DNA from: an uncultured Kangiella sp.
Lineage (GTDB): Bacteria; Pseudomonadota; Gammaproteobacteria; Enterobacterales; Kangiellaceae
Assembly: GCA_947503345.1 (NCBI GenBank)
Contig: CANNCW010000001.1
Location: 496,001 to 560,000 of the forward strand
Direction: 5' to 3'
DNA length: 64,000 nucleotides
Every line of letters begins with the position of its first letter. Positions within the stretch are counted from its first letter, which is position 1. Both the position numbers and the translations under genes were made by a program. The notes beneath the pieces were generated by a model that had not been told where the DNA came from, ran no database searches, and saw only the letters and a list, made by a program, of their open reading frames with translations. Shown here in pieces: positions 63,632 to 64,000 of the stretch.

Positions 63632-64000
63632 TTAAAGGCTACGTTTAACTTCAACAATTTCAAAGACTTCGATTTGATCGCCGACTTTAACATCATTGTA
63701 GTTCTTAACGCCGATACCACACTCCATACCATTACGCACTTCGTTTGCATCGTCTTTAAAGCGACGTAGTGATTCTAATTCGCCTTCGTAAATTACTACG
63801 CTATCACGCAATACGCGGATTGGATTATTACGCTTCACTACACCTTCAATAACCATACAGCCTGCAATCGCACCTAGTTTTGGCGATTTAAATACATCAC
63901 GAACTTCTGCCAAACCAATAATGTCTTGGCGGAATTCAGGCGCTAACATACCGCTTAGAGCCGCTTTAACTTCTTCGATTGCTTCATAAATAATACTGTA
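63632..64000 (-). CDS. infB: Translation initiation factor IF-2, C-terminal end (partial)
   Basis: Only the last ~122 residues lie in the window; the frame stays open to its edge. They form domain IV of IF-2, which binds the formyl-methionyl end of initiator t[20 protein letters not shown], then [19 protein letters not shown], the [17 protein letters not shown] segment and the end [13 protein letters not shown]. rbfA and truB follow, the conserved infB-rbfA-truB order. Confidence 0.96.
   Translation of the reverse strand, partial: YSIIYEAIEEVKAALSGMLAPEFRQDIIGLAEVRDVFKSPKLGAIAGCMVIEGVVKRNNPIRVLRDSVVIYEGELESLRRFKDDANEVRNGMECGIGVKNYNDVKVGDQIEVFEIVEVKRSL

Overview
The window is an AT-rich, gene-dense chromosome segment from a gammaproteobacterium. 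The gene orders miaB-ybeZ-ybeY-corC-lnt, leuS-lptE-holA-nadD-rsfS-rlmH-mrdA-mrdB-mltB-rlpA-dacA-lipB-lipA, sfsA-dksA-gluQ-pcnB-folK-panB-panC and infB-rbfA-truB-rpsO-pnp are the classical gammaproteobacterial ones. The kynurenine pathway, S9 and M28 exported peptidases and low G+C suggest a marine, protein-degrading lineage of the Oceanospirillales/Kangiella/Alteromonadales type. The genus cannot be fixed from sequence reading alone. No tRNA, rRNA, CRISPR array, prophage or IS element was seen.

Layout. 1-3189 (+): end of kynU, kmo and an exported M28 peptidase. 3207-12078 (-): HIT protein and PBP1B, then a TPR-GGDEF protein, a small acidic peptide gene, a SAM methyltransferase, a GNAT acetyltransferase, PepB, RibA and an alpha/beta hydrolase. 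12204-22439 (+): Rieske protein, SfsA, the dksA-to-panC block with four extra genes inserted, and acetyl-CoA synthetase. 22500-30616: DUF1853 protein, a divergent cpxP / cpxRA envelope-stress locus with visible CpxR boxes, LysE and DedA membrane proteins, an M48 lipoprotein protease and a GST. 30729-56308 (-): SlyD, lipoate synthesis, cell elongation and septation genes, leuS, lnt, corC, ybeY, ybeZ and miaB. This block is split at 46.3-50.9 kb by two tandem S9 peptidases (+) and a 2OG-Fe(II) oxygenase. 56554-58868: small exported or membrane proteins, a structured intergenic region and a 46-residue protein. 58913-64000 (-): pnp, rpsO, an alpha/beta hydrolase, truB, rbfA and the end of infB.

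The most exciting locus is 7742-9285. The 264-residue methyltransferase closely matches the peptide-backbone alpha-N-methyltransferase domain of borosins (fungal OphMA; bacterial split system SonM/SonA), including the expected Tyr/Arg/Tyr/Tyr catalytic set (Y61, R67, Y71, Y93). The next gene, 25 bp downstream with a strong ribosome binding site, encodes an 84-residue peptide with a borosin-binding-like helical segment, a short hydrophobic core candidate (TNLVCGIFP) and a very acidic tail. I read this as a split borosin RiPP locus. It is joined to a GNAT gene upstream and, through an intrinsic terminator that lies inside the next reading frame, to an inner-membrane TPR-diguanylate cyclase downstream.

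Other points of interest are the CpxR-type direct repeats upstream of cpxRA, a cluster of palindromic repeats between panB and panC, the duplicated S9 peptidases breaking the lnt-leuS neighbourhood, and a strongly structured RNA region at 58581-58727 next to the 46-residue gene.
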